The position numbers were made by a program, and so were the translations under genes. A DNA stretch of 64,000 nt, taken from Cobetia amphilecti (GTDB lineage Bacteria > Pseudomonadota > Gammaproteobacteria > Pseudomonadales > Halomonadaceae). The DNA lies in the NCBI RefSeq assembly GCF_030010415.1, contig NZ_JASCSA010000011.1. One strand, given 5' to 3'. The notes under the pieces are model-generated. The model ran no database searches. It saw only the letters and a program-made list of their open reading frames with translations, and was not told where the DNA came from. Positions 17,578 to 25,881 of this stretch are shown here, piece after piece (the first letter of the stretch is position 1; every line of letters begins with the position of its first letter).

Positions 17578-18540
17578 CTCCTTATCAGGGGAAGTTTCAC
17601 TCGTGCGTGGTGCTTAGCTGCCCGTCAGCCGCAGAAATTGCGGGTGGCGTGCAGGAAAAGACGGACACGAACGGCACGGGCCGTGCTCAGCTCACGCGCG
17701 GGGCGGAACTTGCAGCAGCGGCAGTGTCGACTGCCGTGGCGACGCGATTGCAGGGGCATCGCTGGGCAGCAAGCAAGAAATGCCGATGGGCAATTCATGA
17801 GAGACGCCGGGCGCGCACCGTGATGCTCTGGTGCGGCCCCTTTTCTGCAGGCCAGATTGGCCGCAGAAGAACGATGGCGGGCCGAGCGCTGGGGAACGCT
17901 GTGCCTTCATCGTGCTGCTCTCATCACTTCGAACGTCTACTCGGCGTCCCTGGACGTCACCCGCCTTCTTGCGAAGGGGCGGGTCACTCCGGTGTCTGCT
18001 CGCGAGTCCGTGGCGGTCGCCGTCGCTTGCTCCCTTGAAGTTGCCGGGATGGCAGGCGTCAGTCTCGTCGGCATCTGCCGGGTCCGCTTTCCTGTGACGG
18101 TTGCAGGCATCCCGTCTTGCTGCCACCGGTCGAGATCGGCAGCGGAGGGGAGCTCAGCAGTCAGGAAAACGCGACTCACATCATCACGCCGTGTAATGCT
18201 CAAAGCCTTGCAGAATTATTTTAATTGATTGTTCAATAAAAATATAACCCCCCTTTGGGGAAAAAGGCAGTGCAACTGTCGCTTCCGCTTATCCTCGTGT
18301 CGCGATCACATCGCCGCGAGGCCCGATTGCAGAGCCTCGCAGGCGCGGTGTCGTGCTTGGAAAAATCGCTGTCGGTAAAAGGACACAACGACGCCGCCCC
18401 GACCACAGAATCGTGGCCGGGGCGGCGAAAGTGACGTCAGCAGGGCAGCTGAATGGGTGTGTCCGGGGCGCGACCGTCCGGTTCTTACCCCGCCGGGCCC
18501 ACGATCAGCCGGCTTTCAGCTGCCCGGGTGATGGCCTGAC
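17578..18540. other. 963-bp intergenic region upstream of betT
   Basis: No convincing gene is seen. Short open frames here lack family features and ribosome-binding sites. An A+T-rich block near 18205-18260 is unlike the surrounding DNA and carries a BetI-like inverted repeat (18219-18242). A 15-bp imperfect hairpin (18392-18406 with 18413-18427) lies downstream of the Spy-like gene and may end its transcript, although it has no clear T-run. If betT transcription starts at the A+T-rich block, its leader is over 600 nt. Confidence 0.6.
18219..18242. promoter_or_regulatory. BetI-like inverted repeat
   Basis: TTTTAATTGA and TCAATAAAAA face each other across 4 bases; 9 of 10 positions are complementary. 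The ATTGA-N4-TCAAT core resembles the BetI operator upstream of bet genes in E. coli and Vibrio. It lies upstream of betT on the correct side. Binding is an inference. Confidence 0.5.
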
Positions 18541-19725
18541 TCAGGCATCTTCAGACTGGTCGGCGTCATGCATCGGGCCGCGCTTCATGTCGCCGCCCTT
18601 CATGTCACCCTTCATGCCGCCATGATGCTTGCCAGCGTGATGGCGCATGCCATTGGCCATGAAGGCTTCCAGCGCATCGAGCTGCTCGGCGGACAGCACA
18701 TCGGCGAGCTTCTCGCGGCCTTCCTCACGCAGTTCCAGGCGCTGCTCCTTCATTTCCTTGCGCATTTCCTGGCGGGCGGCGACACGCTCCTCTTTGTTGT
18801 CGGCGTCCTGCATGGCATCGCGCATGTCGTCGTGCATCTCTTTCATGTTGTCATGCATCTCGTCACGCATTTCCTTGCGGACTTCCTTGAGCGCCTGCAT
18901 CTGGTCATCGCTCAGGTTCCAGCTGGCCAGCAGCGCCTTCATGCCTTCCTGCTGCTGACGGTCGGCCATCTTCGGACCGCGCTTGTCACGCTGGTGCATC
19001 AGGTCCAGCACCTTGATCTGGTCGTCATCCAGCACCTTGGCCAGACGATCGTGCTGGGTCTTGCGCAGTTCCTCGAAGGCGGCCTTGCGCGCTTCACGCG
19101 AGTCGAAGTCGGTCTTCTTGAGTGACTCCATGTCGTCACGCATGGACTTGAAGGAGTCCTTGAGCGCGCTGCGCTGGTCGTCATCCAGGTCCCAGCTGTC
19201 GAACAGGGCGCCCATCAGCTGCATGCGCTGCTTGCCGTCGTCGGCCATGTGCTTGCCGCCACGCTCGCCGGCCATGTGCTTGCCGCCGCGCTCGCCGCCA
19301 CGCTCGTCGGCATGCTTGCCTTCGCCGTGACGTTTGCCGTCATGCTTGCCCATGTGCTTGCCGTGCATCGGCTTGCCGGCAGCCCAGTAGGCTTCGAGCA
19401 CCTTGACCTGATTCTCGTCGAGAATCTCTGCCAGGGCGGCCTTGTGTTCTTCACGCTGTGCCTGGATGGCGTCGCGGCGCGCTTCGCGGGAGTCGAACTT
19501 CTGCTCCTTGAGCTGCTTGCGGCTTTCCATCTGCTGTTGCTTGAGTGCGTCGAGCTGTTGCTGCTGTTCATCGCTGAGATGCCAGCTGGCGAGAATCTTG
19601 TCGAGGCCTTCCTTGCGGTCGGCGCCGTCATGGTGCTTGTCGTTGCTTGAGGCCATGGCGGTCATCGGCAGTGCCAGGGCGGTCAGCAGACCGGAAACGA
19701 TGAGCTTGCGAGAAATGCGGTTCAT
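18541..19725 (-). CDS. Triple-repeat Spy/CpxP-like periplasmic protein
   Basis: A 394-residue secreted protein with a signal peptide (about 1-26, ending TAMASS). Three helical Spy/LTxxQ-like repeats follow at about 40-114, 167-244 and 260-357. Each begins with a variant of ASW-L-SDDQ and contains FDSREARRDAI-like and VLDDDQIKVL-like elements (the FDSREAR element is degenerate in the third). His/Lys/Met-rich linkers (GKHMGKHDGKRHGEGKH and others, about 119-168 and 360-388) could bind metal. Spy and CpxP are single-repeat ATP-independent chaperones or stress sensors of about 160 residues, so a triplicate is unusual. It lies downstream of BaeSR on the same strand; BaeR induces spy in E. coli. 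ATG 19725 has GGAG upstream and begins the signal peptide; an earlier in-frame ATG at 19851 does not. Confidence 0.8.
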   Translation of the reverse strand: MNRISRKLIVSGLLTALALPMTAMASSNDKHHDGADRKEGLDKILASWHLSDEQQQQLDALKQQQMESRKQLKEQKFDSREARRDAIQAQREEHKAALAEILDENQVKVLEAYWAAGKPMHGKHMGKHDGKRHGEGKHADERGGERGGKHMAGERGGKHMADDGKQRMQLMGALFDSWDLDDDQRSALKDSFKSMRDDMESLKKTDFDSREARKAAFEELRKTQHDRLAKVLDDDQIKVLDLMHQRDKRGPKMADRQQQEGMKALLASWNLSDDQMQALKEVRKEMRDEMHDNMKEMHDDMRDAMQDADNKEERVAARQEMRKEMKEQRLELREEGREKLADVLSAEQLDALEAFMANGMRHHAGKHHGGMKGDMKGGDMKRGPMHDADQSEDA

Positions 19726-19968
19726 GGCGTACTCCGAGTGTCTAGATAAAGGGCCGGAATCAAGCGATAAGAGCATTATCAGCAGTGAATGTGCCGGCAT
19801 TGTGCAACGTTTCATGGGGTTGCGTGCAACGCGCCTGGGCGGAACATGCAACGGCTTGCTGTGTCTTTTCTGCAGCGTGATCTTGTGGCCTGAATCCTGT
19901 AGGGACTGAGTCCTTGATCAAGGTGATGACGCCAGGTTTCAACCCGGGGCGCTCAGGCGCGGTTGCCA

Positions 19969-20364
19969 TCAGCCACCGTGGTGGCGCTTCTTCGCCGCCT
20001 TGGCGTTCGCCTGGGCATTCGCCGGATAGTGGCGGTCGAACTGCTGGTGGAAGCGCTGGGTCTGATGGCGGTTCAGGACGCGATCGACATCGGCCAGGTA
20101 GGCCTTGCGCGCCTTGGCAAGCGCCTTGGCGTCGTGATGGCTCTCTGCGGCCTGACGTTGCTGGCGATAGTAGCGATATTGCTTGTCGAGGGTGGCACGC
20201 TGGCTGACGTTCAGGCTGATGCCATCCAGCAGCACGTTCAGCGAGACATCGGCGGCGCTGGCACTGGTCACGCTCAGCGGTGATGCCATCAGCATGACGC
20301 TCAGTACGCCGGCACCGATGAGGCGAGTGCGGGAGAGAGCACGACGGGCAGGACTGTGGGACAT
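19969..20364 (-). CDS. Small secreted basic protein in the BaeSR locus
   Basis: A 131-residue protein with an N-terminal signal sequence (about 10-38, ending SASA-ADVS). A predicted helical mature part (VSQRATLDKQYRYYRQQRQ) ends in a Lys/His-rich tail, AKKRHHGG. The size, helicity and location between BaeSR and the triple Spy protein suggest an envelope-stress factor, but I do not recognise a named family. The ATG at 20364 was chosen because it starts a normal signal peptide and has GAGG about eight bases upstream. It has its own upstream gap because a terminator separates it from baeR. Confidence 0.65.
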   Translation of the reverse strand: MSHSPARRALSRTRLIGAGVLSVMLMASPLSVTSASAADVSLNVLLDGISLNVSQRATLDKQYRYYRQQRQAAESHHDAKALAKARKAYLADVDRVLNRHQTQRFHQQFDRHYPANAQANAKAAKKRHHGG

Positions 20365-20482
20365 GACGAATACCTCACTTGTGGCGTAGACCCGCGCTTG
20401 AGCAGCAGTAAATGGCTCTCGCTTAGGCAGTGATGACAGTATCCGTCGCAGTTGGACAGCAAGTTCGCACCGTGGGTGCAAC

Positions 20483-20521
20483 AAAAACGCAACCGCCGTC
20501 TGTGGTCACAGACGGCGGTTG
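20483..20521 (-). terminator. Terminator of the efflux-BaeSR operon
   Basis: A 15-bp perfect stem (CAACCGCCGTCTGTG with its complement) is followed on the minus strand by a T-run (complement of 20483-20487). It lies 43 bases after the baeR stop. Confidence 0.88.
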
Positions 20522-20563
20522 TCATGTTTCTGAAAGGTTTCAGGGCCTGCGCGAGGCGAGATA

Positions 20564-21307
20564 TCAGTCCAGCACGTCAGGCTCGAACTTGTAGCCGACC
20601 CCATAGATGGAGCGAATCACGTCGCGCTCCGGCCAGACATTGGCGATCTTGCGGCGCAGCTTCTTGACGTGGGAATCCACCGTGCGTTCGGAGACGATGC
20701 GGTGGTCGCGGTACATGTGGTCCATCAGCTGGTCGCGGGAGAAGATGCGCCCCGGCGACTGCATCATCACCTTGAGCAGCTGGAACTCGACCGCGGTCAG
20801 GCCCAGGTCGCTGCCATCGGCCAGTGCCTGCCAACCTTCCTCATTGAGTACCAGCTGGCCCTTGTCGGAGGTCTGCGAGAGGGTCTGATCAAGCGCCTGG
20901 CTGCGACGCAGCACGGCCTTGATGCGCGCCACCACCTCACGCGGACTGAAGGGTTTGCAGATGTAGTCATCGGCGCCCAGCTCCAGCCCCAGCAGGCGGT
21001 CCACTTCCTCGACCCGCGCGGTCAGCATCACGATGGGCAGCAGATTGTCCTCGGCCCGCAGCTGACGGCACAGGGTCAGGCCGTCGGTGCCCGGCAGCAT
21101 GAGGTCCAGCAATACCAGGGCGGGTGTCTCGTCATTGACCGCCGCGATGACGGCGTTGCCGTCGTCGACATGCCGGGTGCGATATCCGCTGCCGTCCAGA
21201 TAATCGCACAGCAGGCTTGCGATCTTGGGCTCGTCTTCCACCACCAGAATCAGCGGTTTCTGGGTCTCGGCCCGGGCGTCAGAGGTGTCGGCGTGAACGT
21301 CGCTCAT
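20564..21307 (-). CDS. baeR: OmpR-family response regulator BaeR
   Basis: A 247-residue response regulator. The receiver domain has VVEDEPK, phospho-acceptor Asp about 68 in LLDLMLPGTDGLTLCRQLR, LTARVEEVDRLLGLELGADD and KPFSPREVV. The C-terminal winged helix has LTAVEFQLLKVMM and SERTVDSHVKKLRRKI. The run of LPGTDGLTLCR and RLLGLE-GADDYICKP matches E. coli BaeR rather than other OmpR proteins. BaeR activates mdtABC, acrD and spy under envelope stress in E. coli; here an RND pump and Spy-like genes flank it. ATG 21307 has AAGGA upstream and is preferred to an in-frame TTG six bases earlier. The gene follows baeS by 33 bases. Confidence 0.9.
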   Translation of the reverse strand: MSDVHADTSDARAETQKPLILVVEDEPKIASLLCDYLDGSGYRTRHVDDGNAVIAAVNDETPALVLLDLMLPGTDGLTLCRQLRAEDNLLPIVMLTARVEEVDRLLGLELGADDYICKPFSPREVVARIKAVLRRSQALDQTLSQTSDKGQLVLNEEGWQALADGSDLGLTAVEFQLLKVMMQSPGRIFSRDQLMDHMYRDHRIVSERTVDSHVKKLRRKIANVWPERDVIRSIYGVGYKFEPDVLD

Positions 21308-21340
21308 GGTCAAGAGTCCTTGCAGATGAAAATGTCTGTT

Positions 21341-22759
21341 TCAAGTAGACAACAGCGGCAGGCGAATGTCCCATCGCAGTCCGCCCAGTGATGACTGGCC
21401 CGGCACCAGCTGGCCATCATGCGCACTGACCAGCGCGCTGGCGATCGACAGGCCCAGGCCTGACCCCCCGCTGGAGCGATTGCGCGAGTTCTCCACCCGG
21501 TACAGGCGCTCGGTGAGGTGGGCAAGCTCGGCCTCTGGCACGCCGGGGCTCGAGTCTTCCCAGCGCACGACCGCCCAGCCGGGGTGGCCGGCGCCATCCC
21601 CGGGTGAGGCGGCCTCGCGCAGCAGGCTGACCCTCAACTTGCCGGGCGAGTCGGTGTAGGCGCGGGTGTTGCTGGCCAGGTTGCTCCACAGCTGATGCAG
21701 GCGCTGCACGTCGCCCTGCACGCGCAGCGGCAACTGGATGTCGGTCTCAAGCAGGATGCCGCTGTCTTCCAGCCAGCCGCGCAGGTCGTCCAGGCTATCG
21801 CTGAGCTGGGCATCCAGCTCCAGCGGCTCGCGCCAGGCTTCCAGGGTGCCGGCATCGCTCTGGGCCAGCAGGCGCAGATCCGACACCAGGCGGTTGAGGG
21901 CATCCACCTCCTGCTCCAGCGAGCCGAGGCTGTCCTGGCTCATCGGGCGAATACCGTCCTGCATGGCCTCGATCTCGCCCTTGAGCACCGCCAGCGGCGT
22001 GCGCAGCTCATGGGAGATATCACTCACCCAGCGCTGGCGCGAATCGCGGTTGGTCTCCAGCGTCTGCGCCAGCGCATTGAAGTCGCCGGCCAGCCGCGAC
22101 AGCTCATCCCGCCCGCGCACCGGCAGGCGGGTGGCATAGTCGCCGCTCGACAGACGGCTGGCGCCACTGGCGAGGTCACGCACCCGATGGCCCAGCCACC
22201 AGGCGATGCCGGCCGCTGCCAGCAGCGAGGCGAAGGTGGAGGACAGGATGATGGTCGCCAGATTGCGCGATTGACGCTCCAGATACTGGTCCTTGCCGCG
22301 GCGCAGGAATTCACTCACCGGCAGGTAGCCCAGCTCGCCGATCTTCTCGCCGTCCAGCTTGAGGTCCTTGAACCGCATGCCGGGGATGGGGCGCGGCGGC
22401 CCATTGAGGCGCTGGCCTCGGGTATCGCGCAGCATGTAGTCCTGGGGGCGATTCATGTTGGCGCCCGGCGGCATCTCGAACCTGTCCGGCGGCGCCTGGG
22501 AATGCACGATGCGCCCCCAGTTGCGCCGGCTCTTCATCCAGTCCCAGTTGCCTTCCGCGGCGTAGGCGCTGACCAGATCGGACGAGATCAGCTCGATGCG
22601 CTCCTGCTGGGTCTGCTCCAGATACTCCGCGAACCCTCTGTCCATGCTGTGGGAGATGAACATGTAGATGCTGCCGCCGATCACGACATTGGTCAGCAGC
22701 AGGATCACGAACAGCCGCACGGACAGCCGTGAGCGCCAGGCGGTGACGGCGGGCATCAT
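21341..22759 (-). CDS. baeS: Envelope-stress sensor histidine kinase BaeS
   Basis: A 472-residue inner-membrane sensor kinase. Membrane segments lie near 12-33 and 167-190, with a periplasmic sensor of about 130 residues rich in Pro and Gly between them. HAMP, HisKA (His about 250 in SDISHELRTPLAVLKGEIEAM) and HATPase (SNLASNTRAYT; GGSGLGLSIASALV) follow. It pairs with BaeR, encoded 33 bases downstream. Its ATG overlaps the pump gene stop, so kinase and pump are translationally linked; a second ATG directly follows the first. BaeS in E. coli senses indole, flavonoids and misfolded envelope proteins; the signal here is unknown. Confidence 0.88.
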   Translation of the reverse strand: MMPAVTAWRSRLSVRLFVILLLTNVVIGGSIYMFISHSMDRGFAEYLEQTQQERIELISSDLVSAYAAEGNWDWMKSRRNWGRIVHSQAPPDRFEMPPGANMNRPQDYMLRDTRGQRLNGPPRPIPGMRFKDLKLDGEKIGELGYLPVSEFLRRGKDQYLERQSRNLATIILSSTFASLLAAAGIAWWLGHRVRDLASGASRLSSGDYATRLPVRGRDELSRLAGDFNALAQTLETNRDSRQRWVSDISHELRTPLAVLKGEIEAMQDGIRPMSQDSLGSLEQEVDALNRLVSDLRLLAQSDAGTLEAWREPLELDAQLSDSLDDLRGWLEDSGILLETDIQLPLRVQGDVQRLHQLWSNLASNTRAYTDSPGKLRVSLLREAASPGDGAGHPGWAVVRWEDSSPGVPEAELAHLTERLYRVENSRNRSSGGSGLGLSIASALVSAHDGQLVPGQSSLGGLRWDIRLPLLST

Positions 22760-25700
22760 GATGGCTGCTCCTCATGACGCGGGGTGCGGGGCGGCAGCCC
22801 CAGCAGGCGGCGCAGGTTGTGCTGCAGGTCCTCCAGCAACAGATAGAGCGAGGGCACCAGAATCAGCAGAATCACCGTCGCGAACAGGATGCCGAAGCCG
22901 ATGGAGACCGCCATCGGGATCATGAAGCGCGCCTGACGCGAGGTCTCGAAGATCATCGGCGCCAGGCCGAAGAAGGTGGTCAGCGTCGTCAACAGGATGG
23001 GACGCAGACGTCGCGTGGCCGCCATGATGATCGCCTCACGCGCGGTGGCACCGGCCAGACGCTGGCGGTTGGCGTAGTCGATCAGCACCAGGGCGTCGTT
23101 GATGACGATGCCCGACAGCGCCAGCATGCCCATCAGGCTGATCACCGACAGGCCATAGCCCATCAGCTGATGGCCGATGACCGCGCCGATCAGGCCGAAG
23201 GGAATCGCCGTCATCACCAGCAGCGGCTGCAGATAGCTTCTGAACGGCAACGCCAGCAGCAGATAGAGTGCCGCCAGTGTCAGCAGCAACGACACCTGCA
23301 GTGACCCCAGGTTGTCGGCGGTCTCTTCCTGACGCCCGCCATAGCCGATGCTCAGGCTCGGATACTGGCTCTTCAGCTGAGGGTAGACGTCGCTTTCCAG
23401 ACTGGTGATCACCTGACTGACCGCATCGGACGGGGTGACGTTGGCGGTGACCTCGATCACGCGGCGGCCATCGATGCGCAGAATGCTGGACGCGGCGCGT
23501 CCCTGCTCGATGTCGGCCACCAGCCCCAGGGGCACGCTGACGCCGTTGCCGGTCTGTACGCCGAAGTTCTCCAGCTGGGCGAGGCTTGCGCGCTGGTCTT
23601 CGGGCAGCAGCACCTTGACCTCGACCTCATTGCGGCCCTGCTGCTGCTTGAGGGCGGTCGCGCCGGAGAGCGGCCCGCGCAGCTGGTTGGCCAGGGTGGC
23701 GCCATCCAGCCCCAGCGAGCGACCGTAGGCATTGAGCTGCAGATAGAGCTCGCGCTTGCCGTCATCCAGGCCGCTGTCGATGTCGGACAGCGAGCTGTAA
23801 TCCTCAAGCGACGTCGCCAGCGACTCGGCGGCGGCCATCAGCGCGCCACTGTCAGACGAGGAAAGGCGGATGGTGAGGCCCGCGCCACGCCCCGGCCCGC
23901 CGATATCGGATTCGAACAGCAGCGACTCGGTATTGGCGATGGTGCCGGCTTCCTCACGCCAGGCCGTGATCAGCTGCGAGGGCGACCAGTTGTCCTCCAC
24001 CGTGGTGTCCAGATTGGCGATGATGCTCAGTGAGTTGCCTTCGATCTCGGCGCTGGTGGAATAGATCGCGGGGGCGTCGTCGCGCTCGCGGACCCGCTCC
24101 AGCGCGTCCAGCAGCAGGGTGCGCACTTCGCGGTCCTGGCTGATCGGGCTGCCCACCGGCAGGTTGGCGGTGACGCCGGCACGGTTGGACTCGACACGCG
24201 GCATCAGCGAGAAGCCGAGGCGGCCGCTGGCCATCCAGGCCATCGCCAGCACCAGCAGCGCCAGGCCGCAGATGGCGGTCAGGCCACGATAGTTCAGACA
24301 CCCTTCAAGGAAGGGCTGGAAGCGGCGACGCGTGAAGCGCTTGAGCCCGTGCTGGACGCCATGGCGCACGCGGTCCAGCGGTGCCAGCCAGCGGATCGGC
24401 TTCTCGCTGGTGTGACCCAGGTGCGCGGGCAGGATGAAGATCGCCTCGATCCAGCTCAGCGCGAAGATGCTGATCACCACCAGCGGGATGATGCCGAATA
24501 CCAGCCCGAGGAAGCCGGGCAGGAACAGCAGCGGAATGAAGGCCACGTTGTTGGACAGGATCGAGAACGCCAGCGGCACCGCGATCTCGCGCGCGCCGAG
24601 AATGGCGGCTTCGCGCATGCTGGCGCCGCGCTCGCGGTGCGAGTGGATGTTCTCGCCGACGATGATGGCGTCATCGACCACGATGCCCAGCGCGATGATG
24701 AAGGCGAACATCGAGATCATGTTGATGGACACGCCGACCAGCGGCAGGAACAGCATCGCGCCGAGGAAGGCGGTGGGAATGCCCAGCGTGACCCAGAAGG
24801 CGAGACGCGCCTCGAGGAACAGCCCCAGCAGCACCAGCACCAGCACCAGGCCCATCCAGGCATTCTTGAGCAGCAGCTCCAGACGGTCCTGATAGACCAG
24901 CGAGTCATCGTCCTCGACGCTCAGCGTCAGTCCGCGCGGCAGGCTGGCGGTCAATTGCGGCAGCATCGCCATGGTCGCGGCGGACAGCTCGTTGGGTGTC
25001 TGGGAGCCGACCTGGTAGATGTCGAGACCAATCGCCGGTTCGCCGTCGTAGAGCACTTCCTTGTCACTGTCAGCGAAGCCGTCGGTGACGGTGGCGATAT
25101 CGCCCAGGCGCACGACATTGCCTTCCTGGCTGGAGATCACCGGCAGCTGCGCGAACTCGGCGGCGCCGTCGCGCCGCGCCTCATAGCGCACCAGATATTC
25201 GCCTTGCTGGGTATCGAGGCTGCCCCCGGCCAGGTTGAGCGCCTGATTGCCGATCAGACCGGCGATATCCTGATGCGACAGGCCATAGCGACGCAGCGCG
25301 CCTTCTTCCAGCGCGACATGCACCTCGCGGTCACGGATGCCGGTCAGCTCCACCTTGGTGATGTCGTCGCTGTCGAGCAGGCTCAGGCGCAGACGCTCGG
25401 CGACATTGCGCAGGGTCTGGTCATCGGTCTGGCCATGCAGCTTGAGCTCCATCACGCTGCGCGAGCGGCCCGCCAGCGAGTAGACGGGCGGGTCGGATTC
25501 ATCGGGCAGGGTGGTGATGCTGTCGATGGCCTGCTGGATGTCCTGATAGGCGCGCATGGTCTCGACGCCGTCCTGCAGCTCGATGGACAGCGAGCCGAGG
25601 CCTTCCTCGGCGGTGGCGGTGATCTCCTCGATGCCCTCCACGTCCTGTACCGCGGACTCCATCGCCTGCAACAGGCTCTCGGAGACCTCATCCGGCGTGG

Positions 25701-25881
25701 CGCCGGAATAGCTGACGCTGACGTTGATGATCTCGAGCTCGAAGGAGGGGAAGACCTCCTTCTTGATCTGACTGGACATCAGCAGGCCGCCGAGAATCAG
25801 ACACAGCATCAGCAGATTGGCGGCGACGCCGTGATCGTGCATCCAGCGGATGGGGCCCTTGAGGCGCGACTGTGCCGTCAT
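22756..25881 (-). CDS. RND efflux pump inner-membrane subunit
   Basis: A 1041-residue resistance-nodulation-division transporter of the AcrB/MexW superfamily. It has the N-terminal membrane helix, a porter domain (SVSYSGATPDEVSESLLQAM), the proton-relay helix GIVVDDAIIVGENIHSHRERG and the duplicated C-terminal half (GLIGAVIGHQLMGYGLSVIS; GIVINDALVLIDYANRQR). It exports drugs, detergents or other amphiphiles using the proton gradient, together with the adjacent membrane-fusion protein and an outer-membrane channel not encoded here. It overlaps the upstream gene by four bases (ATGA) and baeS downstream by four bases. The substrate cannot be read from the sequence. Confidence 0.92.
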   Translation of the reverse strand: MTAQSRLKGPIRWMHDHGVAANLLMLCLILGGLLMSSQIKKEVFPSFELEIINVSVSYSGATPDEVSESLLQAMESAVQDVEGIEEITATAEEGLGSLSIELQDGVETMRAYQDIQQAIDSITTLPDESDPPVYSLAGRSRSVMELKLHGQTDDQTLRNVAERLRLSLLDSDDITKVELTGIRDREVHVALEEGALRRYGLSHQDIAGLIGNQALNLAGGSLDTQQGEYLVRYEARRDGAAEFAQLPVISSQEGNVVRLGDIATVTDGFADSDKEVLYDGEPAIGLDIYQVGSQTPNELSAATMAMLPQLTASLPRGLTLSVEDDDSLVYQDRLELLLKNAWMGLVLVLVLLGLFLEARLAFWVTLGIPTAFLGAMLFLPLVGVSINMISMFAFIIALGIVVDDAIIVGENIHSHRERGASMREAAILGAREIAVPLAFSILSNNVAFIPLLFLPGFLGLVFGIIPLVVISIFALSWIEAIFILPAHLGHTSEKPIRWLAPLDRVRHGVQHGLKRFTRRRFQPFLEGCLNYRGLTAICGLALLVLAMAWMASGRLGFSLMPRVESNRAGVTANLPVGSPISQDREVRTLLLDALERVRERDDAPAIYSTSAEIEGNSLSIIANLDTTVEDNWSPSQLITAWREEAGTIANTESLLFESDIGGPGRGAGLTIRLSSSDSGALMAAAESLATSLEDYSSLSDIDSGLDDGKRELYLQLNAYGRSLGLDGATLANQLRGPLSGATALKQQQGRNEVEVKVLLPEDQRASLAQLENFGVQTGNGVSVPLGLVADIEQGRAASSILRIDGRRVIEVTANVTPSDAVSQVITSLESDVYPQLKSQYPSLSIGYGGRQEETADNLGSLQVSLLLTLAALYLLLALPFRSYLQPLLVMTAIPFGLIGAVIGHQLMGYGLSVISLMGMLALSGIVINDALVLIDYANRQRLAGATAREAIIMAATRRLRPILLTTLTTFFGLAPMIFETSRQARFMIPMAVSIGFGILFATVILLILVPSLYLLLEDLQHNLRRLLGLPPRTPRHEEQPS

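Noticed and set aside
17607..18228. Short open frames in the betT upstream region (both strands)
   Set aside because: No ribosome-binding site, no family features and overlapping frames on both strands; treated as non-coding.
18392..18427. Rho-independent terminator for the triple Spy gene
   Set aside because: The hairpin is strong but has no T-run on the minus strand, so it was described only as part of the intergenic region.
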